Shown in pieces: positions 24,442 through 32,325 of a stretch of DNA of 54,746 nt. The stretch lies in NCBI GenBank assembly GCA_009694045.1, contig SHVY01000020.1, forward strand, positions 1 to 54,746, read 5' to 3'. The stretch's first letter is position 1; each line of letters starts with the position of its first letter. The position numbers and the translations under genes are program-made. Source of the DNA: Alphaproteobacteria bacterium. GTDB taxonomy: Bacteria > Pseudomonadota > Alphaproteobacteria > SP197. The notes beneath the pieces are model-generated. The model saw only the letters and a list, made by a program, of their open reading frames with translations, did not search any database and was not told where the DNA came from.

Positions 24442-25596
24442 TCAAGCGCGGCGGAAGGAGCCGGCGATCAGCACGGCGAGCCCGGCCGCCGCGACGACGA
24501 CCACCAAGCCCTCGGGGCGCCACGCCTCCATCAGGGTGCCCGCCGCGAGGGGACCGGTGCCCGATCCGATGTTGTAGAAGAGGATGAACGCGGCGTTGGC
24601 GGTGGTCAGCTCGATCGGACGGAAACGTTCGCCGAGCAGGCCGAGCGCCACCGTATAGACCGAGAACATGACCCCGCCCCAAACCATGAGCAGAGACCAT
24701 TGGGCGAGCGCGCCGGCCCCCATGGCGAACGGCAGGAGAAGCGCGCCCAGCGTCGTCGCCCCGGCACAGGCGAGCAGGGTTCCGCGCCGGTTCCACTTGT
24801 CGGCGATCCAGGCGATCGGCAGTTGCAGCACGACGGTCCCGACCGTGACGGCGGTCAGGGTCAGCGCGGCGTCCGCCTCGGACAACCCGTAGGACAAGCC
24901 GAACAGGGGGACCAGCGCCGTGGTCGTCATGTCGGCGGCGCCCGCCGCCGCCGCCGCGACCCAGAGCAGCGGCGCCCGCCGCACCACCAGGAACGGACGC
25001 ACCTCCTGGTGATGGGGCAGGATCGGTGCCACGCGCCGCGCCATGATGATGGGGATGATGCTGATGACCACGGCGGTGACGACGACGAACCACGGCGCGA
25101 ACCCGCGACTTCCGGTCTCGGCGATCGCCAGCGGTCCGATGGCGAAGCCGGTCGAGAGCGCCGTGCCGTAGAGCGCGAACACCCGGCTGCGGTTCGCGTC
25201 GTTGGCGATCAGGTTCAGCCAGGTCTCGGTGACGACCCACCACAGAACGCCGATCAGGCCCCCGGCGAAACGCAGCAGGCACCACACCCAGTACAGCGGG
25301 AACGACGGGTAGAGGATCAGGATGACGATGTCGATGGCGCCGGTCGCGAGCAGGGATGGAATGACGCCCAGCTTGCGGGCGATCAGGGGTACGAACGGTC
25401 CGGCGATGAAGATCGCGAGGTTGGCCAGCGTGATGTTGACGCCGATCAGGTCGCGGCCGACACCCTGATTCTCAAGCCCGAGCGCGATGAGCGGGTTGAG
25501 CGCGCCGAACCCCACGCCCGCGCCGAAGCAGCCCGCGAGAATCGCCGCGAGCCCCAGCCGCCGCTCGGACGGGGAGAGATGGGGGTTCGTCGGCAC
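24442..25596 (-). CDS. MFS transporter
   Basis: The 384-residue major facilitator has about twelve hydrophobic segments. Its N-terminus begins PHLSPSERRLGLAAILAGCF and the loop after the second helix contains RKLGVIPSL. It resembles YcaD/UMF-type MFS proteins, but I cannot assign a substrate. It sits 44 bases downstream of the SDR gene and 16 bases ahead of the GNAT gene, so it probably imports or exports the substrate of this amino-acid-type operon. Confidence 0.87.
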   Translation of the reverse strand: MPTNPHLSPSERRLGLAAILAGCFGAGVGFGALNPLIALGLENQGVGRDLIGVNITLANLAIFIAGPFVPLIARKLGVIPSLLATGAIDIVILILYPSFPLYWVWCLLRFAGGLIGVLWWVVTETWLNLIANDANRSRVFALYGTALSTGFAIGPLAIAETGSRGFAPWFVVVTAVVISIIPIIMARRVAPILPHHQEVRPFLVVRRAPLLWVAAAAAGAADMTTTALVPLFGLSYGLSEADAALTLTAVTVGTVVLQLPIAWIADKWNRRGTLLACAGATTLGALLLPFAMGAGALAQWSLLMVWGGVMFSVYTVALGLLGERFRPIELTTANAAFILFYNIGSGTGPLAAGTLMEAWRPEGLVVVVAAAGLAVLIAGSFRRA

Positions 25597-25640
25597 CGGG
25601 CGGCTCGACGATGGGTGTGGCGCGGATCATGACGAGATTT

Positions 25641-26414
25641 CTACACCGCGCACCAGCCGCCGTCGACCAGGAGGACGACGCCGGTGACGAAGGACGCCGC
25701 GTCGGAGGCCAGGAACACGGCGGGACCAACCAGCTCCTCGGCCTCGCCGTAGCGGCGCAAGGGGGTGAGGTCCTTGGTCCGTTGGACGAACGCGTCGTCG
25801 GTGTACATGGATTCGGACCCGGCCTGGCGGCTGTTCATGTAGCCGGGGTTGAAGCCGTTGACGCGGATGCCGTGCGGCCCCCATTCCGACGCGAGGGTCC
25901 GCACCAGCACGTCGGTCCCGCCCTTGGAGGCACCGTAGGGGGCGAGCTTGTCGAAGCCGACCATGGAGGCGTTCGACGAGTTCATCACGATCGCGCCGCC
26001 CTTCCCTTGGCGGATCATCTGTCGCGCGGCTTCTTGCGCGCAGACGAAGTAGCCGCGCAGGTTGACCTCGTAGATGTGGTCGAAGTCCGCGTCGGTGACC
26101 TCGAGCGCCGGCTTCGGCCGGTCGACCCCGGCGTTGCACAGCATGATGTCGAGCTTGCCGTAGCGCCGCACCGTCGCCGCGACCAGGGCCTCGACATCCG
26201 CCCGGACCGCCGTGTCGCAGCGCATGGCGAAGGCCTCGTGCCCGGCGGCGCGCAGATCCTGGGCGACGGCCTCCGCTTCCGCCCCGTTTCTCGAGCACCC
26301 CACCACGATGGCGCCGGACTCCGCGAACCCCTTGGCCAGCGCCCTGCCCAGCCCCCGGCTGGTGCCGGTGATGATCGCCACCCGATCGGTCAGGTCGAAC
26401 AGTTTCGGCTTCAT
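25641..26414 (-). CDS. SDR-family oxidoreductase
   Basis: The 257-residue classical SDR has TGTSRGLG (residues ~16-23), CNAG (~94-97), a catalytic Ser in MNSSNAS, YGASK (~161-165) and GWCAV at the C-terminus. The basic residues after strand 2 (CSRNGAE) suggest NADP. It follows the ArgE-type deacetylase gene by nine bases and precedes an MFS transporter gene. It probably oxidises or reduces an intermediate of that pathway. Substrate unknown. Confidence 0.88.
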   Translation of the reverse strand: MKPKLFDLTDRVAIITGTSRGLGRALAKGFAESGAIVVGCSRNGAEAEAVAQDLRAAGHEAFAMRCDTAVRADVEALVAATVRRYGKLDIMLCNAGVDRPKPALEVTDADFDHIYEVNLRGYFVCAQEAARQMIRQGKGGAIVMNSSNASMVGFDKLAPYGASKGGTDVLVRTLASEWGPHGIRVNGFNPGYMNSRQAGSESMYTDDAFVQRTKDLTPLRRYGEAEELVGPAVFLASDAASFVTGVVLLVDGGWCAV

Positions 26415-26423
26415 CCCTGCCTC

Positions 26424-27587
26424 CTAGCGCGTCGCGACGTGGGCGACGAGGCGGCGCAAGAACGCCTCGCAGGCGTCGATCTCGGAGCGGGCGACGAATT
26501 CGTTAGGCTGGTGGGCCTGGCCGACGGCGCCGGGGCCGCAGACGACCGTCGCCATGCCGGCACCCTGGAACAGGCCCGCCTCGGTGCCGTAGGGCGCCTT
26601 GTAGGTCCGGTTGCTGCCGGCGAGCACCAGCGCGAGCTGTTCGGCCGCCGAGCCCGGATCGGGGTTCAAGGGGGGCAGCATCACGAGCCGCCGCGTGGCG
26701 ATGCCGGCCTCGTCCGCCACCGCCTTCATCTCCGGGACCAGACCGGCGGCGAACGCCTCGAACCGGTCGATCACCTCGGATTCAGGCTCGCCGGGAAGCA
26801 GGCGGTACTCCCACAGGAACGCGCACCGGCGCGGAATGATGTTGTTGGCCGTGCCGCCGTTGATCAGGCCGACATGGACGGTCGTGTAGGGCGGATCGAA
26901 GCCGGTCTCGGGCTTGGCCCGGTCGCGCATCTCCTTCGCCAGGCGATGAAGGAACGTCACCAATTCGGCCGCGTAGAAGATCGCGCTGACCGCCGTGTGG
27001 GCGATCGAGGAATGGGCCTCGCGCCCCGTGACCACGGTCTCGAACAGGAAGATGCCCTTGTGGCCATCCACCACCTTCATCTCCGTCGGCTCGCCGACGA
27101 TGACGGCGCGGGGCCGCAGGCCCGCGGCCAATACGCCCTCGATCAGGCGCGGAACACCCAGGCACCCGACCTCCTCGTCGTAGGACAGGGCGAGGTGGAG
27201 GGGCGTCTTGGGCCGCGCCCGCACCATGTCCGGCACCAGGGCGAGGGCGGTGGCGAGGAACCCCTTCATATCGGTGGTGCCGCGGCCATAGAGGCGGCCG
27301 TCCTTCTCGACCAGGGTGAACGGATCGGTCACCCAGTCCTGGCCGTCCACCGGGACCACGTCGGTGTGGCCCGACAGCACGATGCCGCCCTCGGTCCCGC
27401 TGCCCAGCGTAGCGAACAGGTTGGCCTTGGCGCCCCCGTCATCGTGGGTCAGGGTCGATGCGACCCCGTGCTCCTTCAGATAGTCCTGGACGAACCGGAT
27501 CAGCGCCAGGTTCGAGCCCCGGCTGGTGGTATCGAACGCCACCAGGCGGGCGAGCATCTCGACGGGCGTGTAGGTCTGGGCGGCCAT
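26424..27587 (-). CDS. M20 metallopeptidase, acetylornithine deacetylase (ArgE)-like
   Basis: The 387-residue M20 enzyme has metal motifs LSGHTDVVPVDGQDW (~residues 76-90), GRGTTDMKGF, the catalytic DEEVGCLG and GEPTEMKVVDGHKG, plus the lid-domain HSSIAHTAVSAI. The match to ArgE is the closest. The gene is not among arginine synthesis genes but beside a hydroxyproline-type epimerase and a GntR regulator, so it more likely deacylates or hydrolyses an N-acyl amino acid in catabolism. ATG 27587 has GGGGAG upstream; the frame extends further but without support. Confidence 0.88.
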   Translation of the reverse strand: MAAQTYTPVEMLARLVAFDTTSRGSNLALIRFVQDYLKEHGVASTLTHDDGGAKANLFATLGSGTEGGIVLSGHTDVVPVDGQDWVTDPFTLVEKDGRLYGRGTTDMKGFLATALALVPDMVRARPKTPLHLALSYDEEVGCLGVPRLIEGVLAAGLRPRAVIVGEPTEMKVVDGHKGIFLFETVVTGREAHSSIAHTAVSAIFYAAELVTFLHRLAKEMRDRAKPETGFDPPYTTVHVGLINGGTANNIIPRRCAFLWEYRLLPGEPESEVIDRFEAFAAGLVPEMKAVADEAGIATRRLVMLPPLNPDPGSAAEQLALVLAGSNRTYKAPYGTEAGLFQGAGMATVVCGPGAVGQAHQPNEFVARSEIDACEAFLRRLVAHVATR

Positions 27588-27669
27588 GGCGACTCCCCGG
27601 GTGAACGGCCGCGCATTGTGCTGGCCCCGGTGTCCGGAGTCACGTGTGGCTCGACCGCGCCGTAGAACC

Positions 27670-28374
27670 TCAGGCCTTGGGCGCGCGCCAACCGACCAGG
27701 ATGTGTCGCACCAGCGCCTTGCGCGCGGCCGGCAGGTCACCCGCGCCGAACACGCGCCGGAGCTCCCGGTGTTCGGCGAGATAGGACTCCATGTCGGGGT
27801 GGCCGAGCCACGGCAGGCCGAACAGGATCGTGAGCTGACGCTGGAGCGCATCCCACAGGGTCACCAGAACGTCGTTGCCGCTGGCGACGCACAGGGCGCG
27901 ATGAAAGCTCACGTCATGACGGGCGATGGCGTAGCGATCGCCCCGTCGCAGCGCGTTCTTCATGTCGTTGATGATCGTGTCCAAACGCCGCAGCAGTGCC
28001 GGATGATCGCGGAAGGCGGGCAGCGCCGACTTCAAGGCCAGGAGCTCCAGCTCGACCCGCACGTCGTTGACATGCTTGAGCCGCGTCTCGTTGACCTCCA
28101 TGAGGCGGGTGCCGCGATGGGGTGTGCTGACGACAATGCCCTGGGATTCCAGCGTCTTCAGGGCCTCGCGCAGGGGCAGACGGCTGACACCGAGCGTCGC
28201 CGCGACATCGGTCTCGATCAGGCGCTGCCCCGGCTGGTAGAAGCCCCTGGCGGTGCGCTCGACGATGCCGTTGGCGACTTCCTCCGGCTTCAACCGTCGT
28301 TTCGGCCGGCGGCCGCCGGCGGCCACCATCCGCTTCGCCGCGTCGCGAACGCGCACCGTCGCGCTCCTGACCAT
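27670..28374 (-). CDS. GntR-family regulator, FCD subfamily
   Basis: The 234-residue protein has an N-terminal winged helix (residues ~35-100; QPGQRLIETDVAATLGVSRL and REALKTLESQGIV are the GntR signature) and a C-terminal all-helical FCD effector domain with metal-binding His/Asp positions (NDVRVELELLAL, ARHDVSFHRALCVASGN). FCD regulators respond to sugar or amino-acid acids. I chose ATG 28374; the frame extends upstream without an SD. It is embedded in the epimerase-ArgE series and likely controls it. An Arg/Lys-rich tip (GRRPKRRLK) precedes the wing. Confidence 0.9.
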   Translation of the reverse strand: MVRSATVRVRDAAKRMVAAGGRRPKRRLKPEEVANGIVERTARGFYQPGQRLIETDVAATLGVSRLPLREALKTLESQGIVVSTPHRGTRLMEVNETRLKHVNDVRVELELLALKSALPAFRDHPALLRRLDTIINDMKNALRRGDRYAIARHDVSFHRALCVASGNDVLVTLWDALQRQLTILFGLPWLGHPDMESYLAEHRELRRVFGAGDLPAARKALVRHILVGWRAPKA

Positions 28375-28467
28375 GGTCGTCTTCCCCCGGCAGACCCCTG
28401 CGCCCCGTCTTCGCGCTAGGACGATGTTTGCCCCCCCGGTGACTTGGGTCCAGCGCAATTCCGCGCC

Positions 28468-29484
28468 TCAGACCACCTGGAACCCGGTGGCGAAGGGATC
28501 GCGCGGATCGACCAGGATGGTGTTGTGTCCTGTCACCCGGGCCCAGCCGGCGACCGAGGGTCGGATCGCGGCCACGTTGCCGAGCATCGCCGCCGACTCG
28601 ACCCGGCCATGGAAGCGGCTGCCAATGATGCTCTCATGCACGAAGTCGTCGCCGACCTTGAGCCGTCCCCGGCCCGCGAGCTGCGCCATGCGCGCGGAGG
28701 TGCCGGTGCCGCACGGGCTGCGGTCGATCGCCTTGTCGCCGTAGAACACGGCGTTGCGCGCGTGCGCGCCCCCGGTCGTGGGCTTCCCCGTCCACATGAT
28801 GTGGCTGACCCCTTGGATCGTCGGGTCCTCGGGGTGGGTCACGGTCACCGCCTGATTGATCCGCCGGCGCAGCGCGCCGCTCAAGCGCAGGATCGTCCCG
28901 GCGCCGATCTCCGCCAGGTCGCGGAAGTTCGGCTGCGACTCGACGATCGCGTAGAAGTTTCCGCCATAGGCGATGTCGACCACCAGTTCGCCCAGTTCGG
29001 GGCAATCGACGCGCACGTCCGTCAGCGCGAGATAGCTCAGCACGTTGGTGATGCGCACCTCGGTCACGTAGGGACCCTCGCGGCGGACCTCGGCGGTGAC
29101 GACGCCCGCCGGCGTGTCCAGGGCCAGGCGGTTCTCGTCCCGTGGGCGGACCAGGCCGTGCTCGAGGGCGAAGGTCACCGTGCCGATCGTGCCATGGCCG
29201 CACATCGGCAGGCAACCCGACGTCTCGATGAACAGAACGCCCACGTCGCAGCCCTCGGCCAGGGGCGGATAGAGGATCGAGCCGGACATGATGTCGTGGC
29301 CGCGTGGCTCGAACATCAGGGCCCGGCGCACCCAGTCGTGGTTGGCAAGGAAGTCCTGCCGCCGTTCGCTCATGGTCCGCCCCGCAAGCTGGGGGCCGCC
29401 GCCCGCCACCAGCCGGACGGGATTGCCGCAGGTGTGGCCGTCGATGCAGAAGAACGTGTGGGGCCGATCGGGTCCGGCGGTCAT
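28468..29484 (-). CDS. Proline racemase/hydroxyproline epimerase-family enzyme
   Basis: The 338-residue protein has both catalytic cysteines of the family: MCGHGTIG (~residue 95) and SPCGTGTSARMAQL (~residue 258). Having two Cys points to racemase or 4-hydroxyproline 2-epimerase activity rather than trans-3-hydroxyproline dehydratase, which has Thr in the second position. The start ATG 29484 has GGGGA before it; GTG at 29493 is an alternative. It opens the minus-strand operon with GntR, ArgE-like, SDR, MFS and GNAT genes, which would suit hydroxyproline or proline-derivative catabolism. Confidence 0.9.
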   Translation of the reverse strand: MTAGPDRPHTFFCIDGHTCGNPVRLVAGGGPQLAGRTMSERRQDFLANHDWVRRALMFEPRGHDIMSGSILYPPLAEGCDVGVLFIETSGCLPMCGHGTIGTVTFALEHGLVRPRDENRLALDTPAGVVTAEVRREGPYVTEVRITNVLSYLALTDVRVDCPELGELVVDIAYGGNFYAIVESQPNFRDLAEIGAGTILRLSGALRRRINQAVTVTHPEDPTIQGVSHIMWTGKPTTGGAHARNAVFYGDKAIDRSPCGTGTSARMAQLAGRGRLKVGDDFVHESIIGSRFHGRVESAAMLGNVAAIRPSVAGWARVTGHNTILVDPRDPFATGFQVV

Positions 29485-29525
29485 GTTCCCCACACTAGCA
29501 AGGGCCCGCCGCGCTATAAACCGTC

Positions 29526-30737
29526 ATGCGCTACCCCCTGGCTCAGACCGCGTTCCTCAACGTCGGGCACGCCTACACCCACCTGTTCCTGCTGCTTTAT
29601 CCCACCGTCGTGCTCGCGCTGGAGCACGACCTCGCCCGTTCCTACGCCGAGCTGATCGCCCTGTCGACCTGGAGCTTCGCGGCGCTCGGCCTCATGACCT
29701 ATCCCGCCGGCTGGCTCGGTGATCGGGTGAGCCGCAAGGGGCTGATGGTGGTGTTCTTCGTCGGCATCGGGGCGGCCGCGATCCTGACCGGCCTGGCGCG
29801 GGGCACCTGGCAGATCGCCGCCGGGCTCGGCCTGATCGGCGCCTTCGCCGCGATCTATCATCCGGTGGGCATCGCCCTGATCGCGGAGGCGCCGCCCAAT
29901 CTGCTCGGCCGTGTCCTCGGCGTGAACGGCGTGTTCGGCAACCTGGGCCTCGCCTTCGCGCCGATCGTCGGCGGTGCCCTGGTCGCCGAGTACTCGTGGC
30001 GCGCGGCGTTCATCGTCCCCGGCGCGGTGTCCATCGCGACCGGGGCGCTCTACGCCGCCTTCGGCCGCGAGGCCCGCGGCGGCGCGACCCACAAGCGGGA
30101 TGCGCCACCGCCCGCGGCGGTCTCGGCCGGCGATCTGCGCCGGATCCTGGTGATCCTCGGGCTCGCCACCATCGCCTCCGGCTTCATCTTCGGCGGGACG
30201 ACGGTGTCCCTGCCGAAACTCGTCGAGGAGCGCTGGGCGTCCTCGCTCGGGTCCGTGGCCGCCGTCGGCGGCGTCACCACGGTCGTCCTCTTGGTCGCGG
30301 CCACGGCCCAGATCATCATGGGGACGTTGCTGGATCGCCGTCGCCTGCGCCCGCTGTATGTCGGTTTCGCGGCCGTCCAGGCTCCGCTCCTGCTGTTCGT
30401 GGCCTTGGCGGCGGGCGTGCCGTTCGTGGCGTCGGCGACCGCCCTGATGTTCGTCGTCTTCGGCCTGATCCCGATCGGCGATCTGCTGGTCGCGCGCTTC
30501 GTTCCGTCCGAACGGCGGGCGCGGGTCTACGCGATCATCTACGTCCTCTCGTTCGGGGTCGGGACCATCGCTGTCCCGGCCCTCGCCTGGATCGAAGCCG
30601 CGTTCGGCCTGCGCGGTTTTTATCTGTTCCTTGCCGCCCTCGGCGGGGTCGAGTTGCTGGTGGCCCTGGCCCTGCCGGCCGCGGCCAACCGGCTACCCGG
30701 CGCGGCCCCGATCGCCGAGGTCGGCGAGGCGCGCTAG
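29526..30737 (+). CDS. MFS transporter
   Basis: The 403-residue major facilitator has about twelve membrane segments. It starts with GHAYTHLFLLLYPTVVLALE and has the MFS motif GDRVSRKGLMVVFFVG (~residues 72-87), resembling fosmidomycin-resistance (Fsr)-type exporters. It diverges from the epimerase operon (41 bases apart), sharing the regulatory gap. Its last 45 bases overlap the end of the PLP decarboxylase gene on the other strand. Substrate not known. Confidence 0.87.
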   Translation: MRYPLAQTAFLNVGHAYTHLFLLLYPTVVLALEHDLARSYAELIALSTWSFAALGLMTYPAGWLGDRVSRKGLMVVFFVGIGAAAILTGLARGTWQIAAGLGLIGAFAAIYHPVGIALIAEAPPNLLGRVLGVNGVFGNLGLAFAPIVGGALVAEYSWRAAFIVPGAVSIATGALYAAFGREARGGATHKRDAPPPAAVSAGDLRRILVILGLATIASGFIFGGTTVSLPKLVEERWASSLGSVAAVGGVTTVVLLVAATAQIIMGTLLDRRRLRPLYVGFAAVQAPLLLFVALAAGVPFVASATALMFVVFGLIPIGDLLVARFVPSERRARVYAIIYVLSFGVGTIAVPALAWIEAAFGLRGFYLFLAALGGVELLVALALPAAANRLPGAAPIAEVGEAR

Positions 30738-32126
30738 GGTCGCCGCGAGATCCCCTTCGGTCGTGCGCGGGTTGATCGTGCACAGGCGCAGGACGGTGCG
30801 GCCGCGGATCAGCGTCGAGGTCACCAGTGCGAAGCCGTCATCGAGCATCGCGGCGACGATCCGCCGGTTGAGGGAATCGATCTCTCCTTCGTCCAGCGCG
30901 GCGGCGGGGCGATAGCGGAAGGTCACCACGCCGAGCGATGGCGGGGTCACCACCTCGAACCGCGGGTGGGCCGCGATCAGGCGCCCGGCCGTCTCGGCGA
31001 GATCGATGCCCCGCTGCACGGCGGCGGTCAGGGCATCGAGGCCGAACACCTTGATCGTCATCCATAATTTCAGCGCCCGGAACCCCCGGGTTAGCTGGAT
31101 GCCGTGGTCGCAGAAGTTGATTTCGCCTGTGCTCGGCGCGGTATCCTGCATGTAATCCGCGTCGATCGCGAAGGCGCGGCGCAGCCACGCCATGTCGCGC
31201 ACCAGGACGACCCCGGCCTCGTAGGGCTGGAACAGCCATTTGTGCGGATCAATCACCAGCGAATGGGCGTCCCCGATGCCCGCGAGCCGCGCGCGACCAT
31301 GGCGCGTGAGGGCCGCCGCCGCCCCATAGGCACCGTCGACGTGGAGCCACAGGTTCTCGCTCCGGCAGAGACGGGCGATCTCCGGCAGCGGGTCAACCGC
31401 GCCGGTGTTCGTGGTCCCGGCGTTGGCGACGACGCAGAACGGGCGCAGGCCGGCGGCGCGATCGGTCGCGATGGCATGGCCCAGGGTGTCGACCGGCAGG
31501 CGCCCTTCGTCGTCGCAGGGCAGGCGGCGAAACTGCTCGGAACGAAACCCGAGAATCCGAAACGCCTTGTCCAGCGCCCTGTGGGTCAGGTCGGAGCCGT
31601 AGGCGACGGCGCCTTCGATCCGATCGTCCAGCATGACCGTTCGGGACGCCGCCAGCGCCGTGAGATTGGCGACCGATCCGCCGCTCACGAACAGGCCGCC
31701 GAACCCATCGGGCAGGCCCATGCCCTGCCGCAGCCAGTCCAGGGTCACCAGTTCCACCTCGGCGGCGCCGGCGGATTCGAGCCAGGTGCCGCAGAAGGCG
31801 TTGAACCCGGAGGCCAACGCATCGGCCATGGCGCCGACGTAGTTGTTGGGGCCGGGGACGAACGCGAAGTAGCGCGGATGTCCCGGGTCCATGCAGTGGC
31901 CGAAGACGTCACGCACCGTCTGCGCGAGCACGGCGTTCGCGTCGGTCGGGCCGCGCGGCGGCGGCGTCCACAGCGTTGCGTCCATGGCCGCCCTGGTCGC
32001 CCGCGGCGTGGCCGAGGCGGTTTCAAGGTTGGTCATATGCGCGATGATCGCGTCGACCACCCCGTGGCCGAACGCCCGCATCCGCTCCGGCGACAGCTCC
32101 AGCCTCGCCGCATCGACCCCGTTCAT
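30693..32126 (-). CDS. Group II PLP-dependent decarboxylase (aromatic-L-amino-acid type)
   Basis: The 477-residue enzyme has the PLP-lysine motif VIDPHKWLFQPYEAGV (~residues 290-305), LWLHVDGAYGAAA with the PLP-binding Asp, and the substrate-side segment PNNYVGAMADAL near the N-terminus. The group includes tyrosine, tryptophan, DOPA and glutamate decarboxylases; the aromatic type is the best fit. ATG 32126 has GAGGTCGAG upstream. The gene converges on an MFS gene, which it overlaps by 45 bases. It would make an amine such as tyramine or tryptamine; the substrate is inferred. Confidence 0.88.
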   Translation of the reverse strand: MNGVDAARLELSPERMRAFGHGVVDAIIAHMTNLETASATPRATRAAMDATLWTPPPRGPTDANAVLAQTVRDVFGHCMDPGHPRYFAFVPGPNNYVGAMADALASGFNAFCGTWLESAGAAEVELVTLDWLRQGMGLPDGFGGLFVSGGSVANLTALAASRTVMLDDRIEGAVAYGSDLTHRALDKAFRILGFRSEQFRRLPCDDEGRLPVDTLGHAIATDRAAGLRPFCVVANAGTTNTGAVDPLPEIARLCRSENLWLHVDGAYGAAAALTRHGRARLAGIGDAHSLVIDPHKWLFQPYEAGVVLVRDMAWLRRAFAIDADYMQDTAPSTGEINFCDHGIQLTRGFRALKLWMTIKVFGLDALTAAVQRGIDLAETAGRLIAAHPRFEVVTPPSLGVVTFRYRPAAALDEGEIDSLNRRIVAAMLDDGFALVTSTLIRGRTVLRLCTINPRTTEGDLAATLARLADLGDRGRAG

Positions 32127-32152
32127 CTCGACCTCCCCATGGTTTCGTCCTA

Positions 32153-32255
32153 GTGGTCCGACACAATCGCATGATTCATCATCGTGTTTGGGGAGGACCA
32201 CAGGATGAGAATCTTCCTAGGGATTTGGCCCGACGGATCGTGAACGATCCGTCGG
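32153..32255. repeat. Nested inverted repeats in the gap before the first CocE gene
   Basis: Two structures lie here. GTGGTCC (32153-32159) and GGACCAC (32195-32201) flank a 35-base core that has its own ACAC/GTGT arms. Further on, CCGACGGATCGT (32230-32241) and ACGATCCGTCGG (32244-32255) form a perfect 12-bp hairpin with a two-base gap. No T-run follows the hairpin. The outer repeat begins right after a TA dinucleotide, so it could be the end of an IS630-type element or a small mobile repeat. No protein frame is supported in the 199-base gap. Confidence 0.5.
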
Positions 32256-32325
32256 AGTCAAAGCACCAGCAGGGACACTCGCCAGTGGTTGGTCAAGCCG
32301 CTAACCTCCCTCGGGAACCGAAGGG

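Noticed and set aside
21891-24587. Nearly 900-codon plus-strand frame across the TMADH-like, MttB and GNAT region
   Set aside because: It covers three real genes or remnants on both strands. Only a short part matches MttB; the rest has no recognisable protein.
26424-27587. Naming the M20 enzyme argE in arginine synthesis
   Set aside because: Neighbouring genes are catabolic and regulatory, not arg genes. M20 enzymes with ArgE motifs often act on other N-acyl amino acids.
32230-32255. Perfect 12-bp hairpin as an intrinsic terminator
   Set aside because: No T-run follows on either strand, and it lies upstream of the CocE A gene on one side and in front of the start of the decarboxylase on the other, where no terminator is expected.
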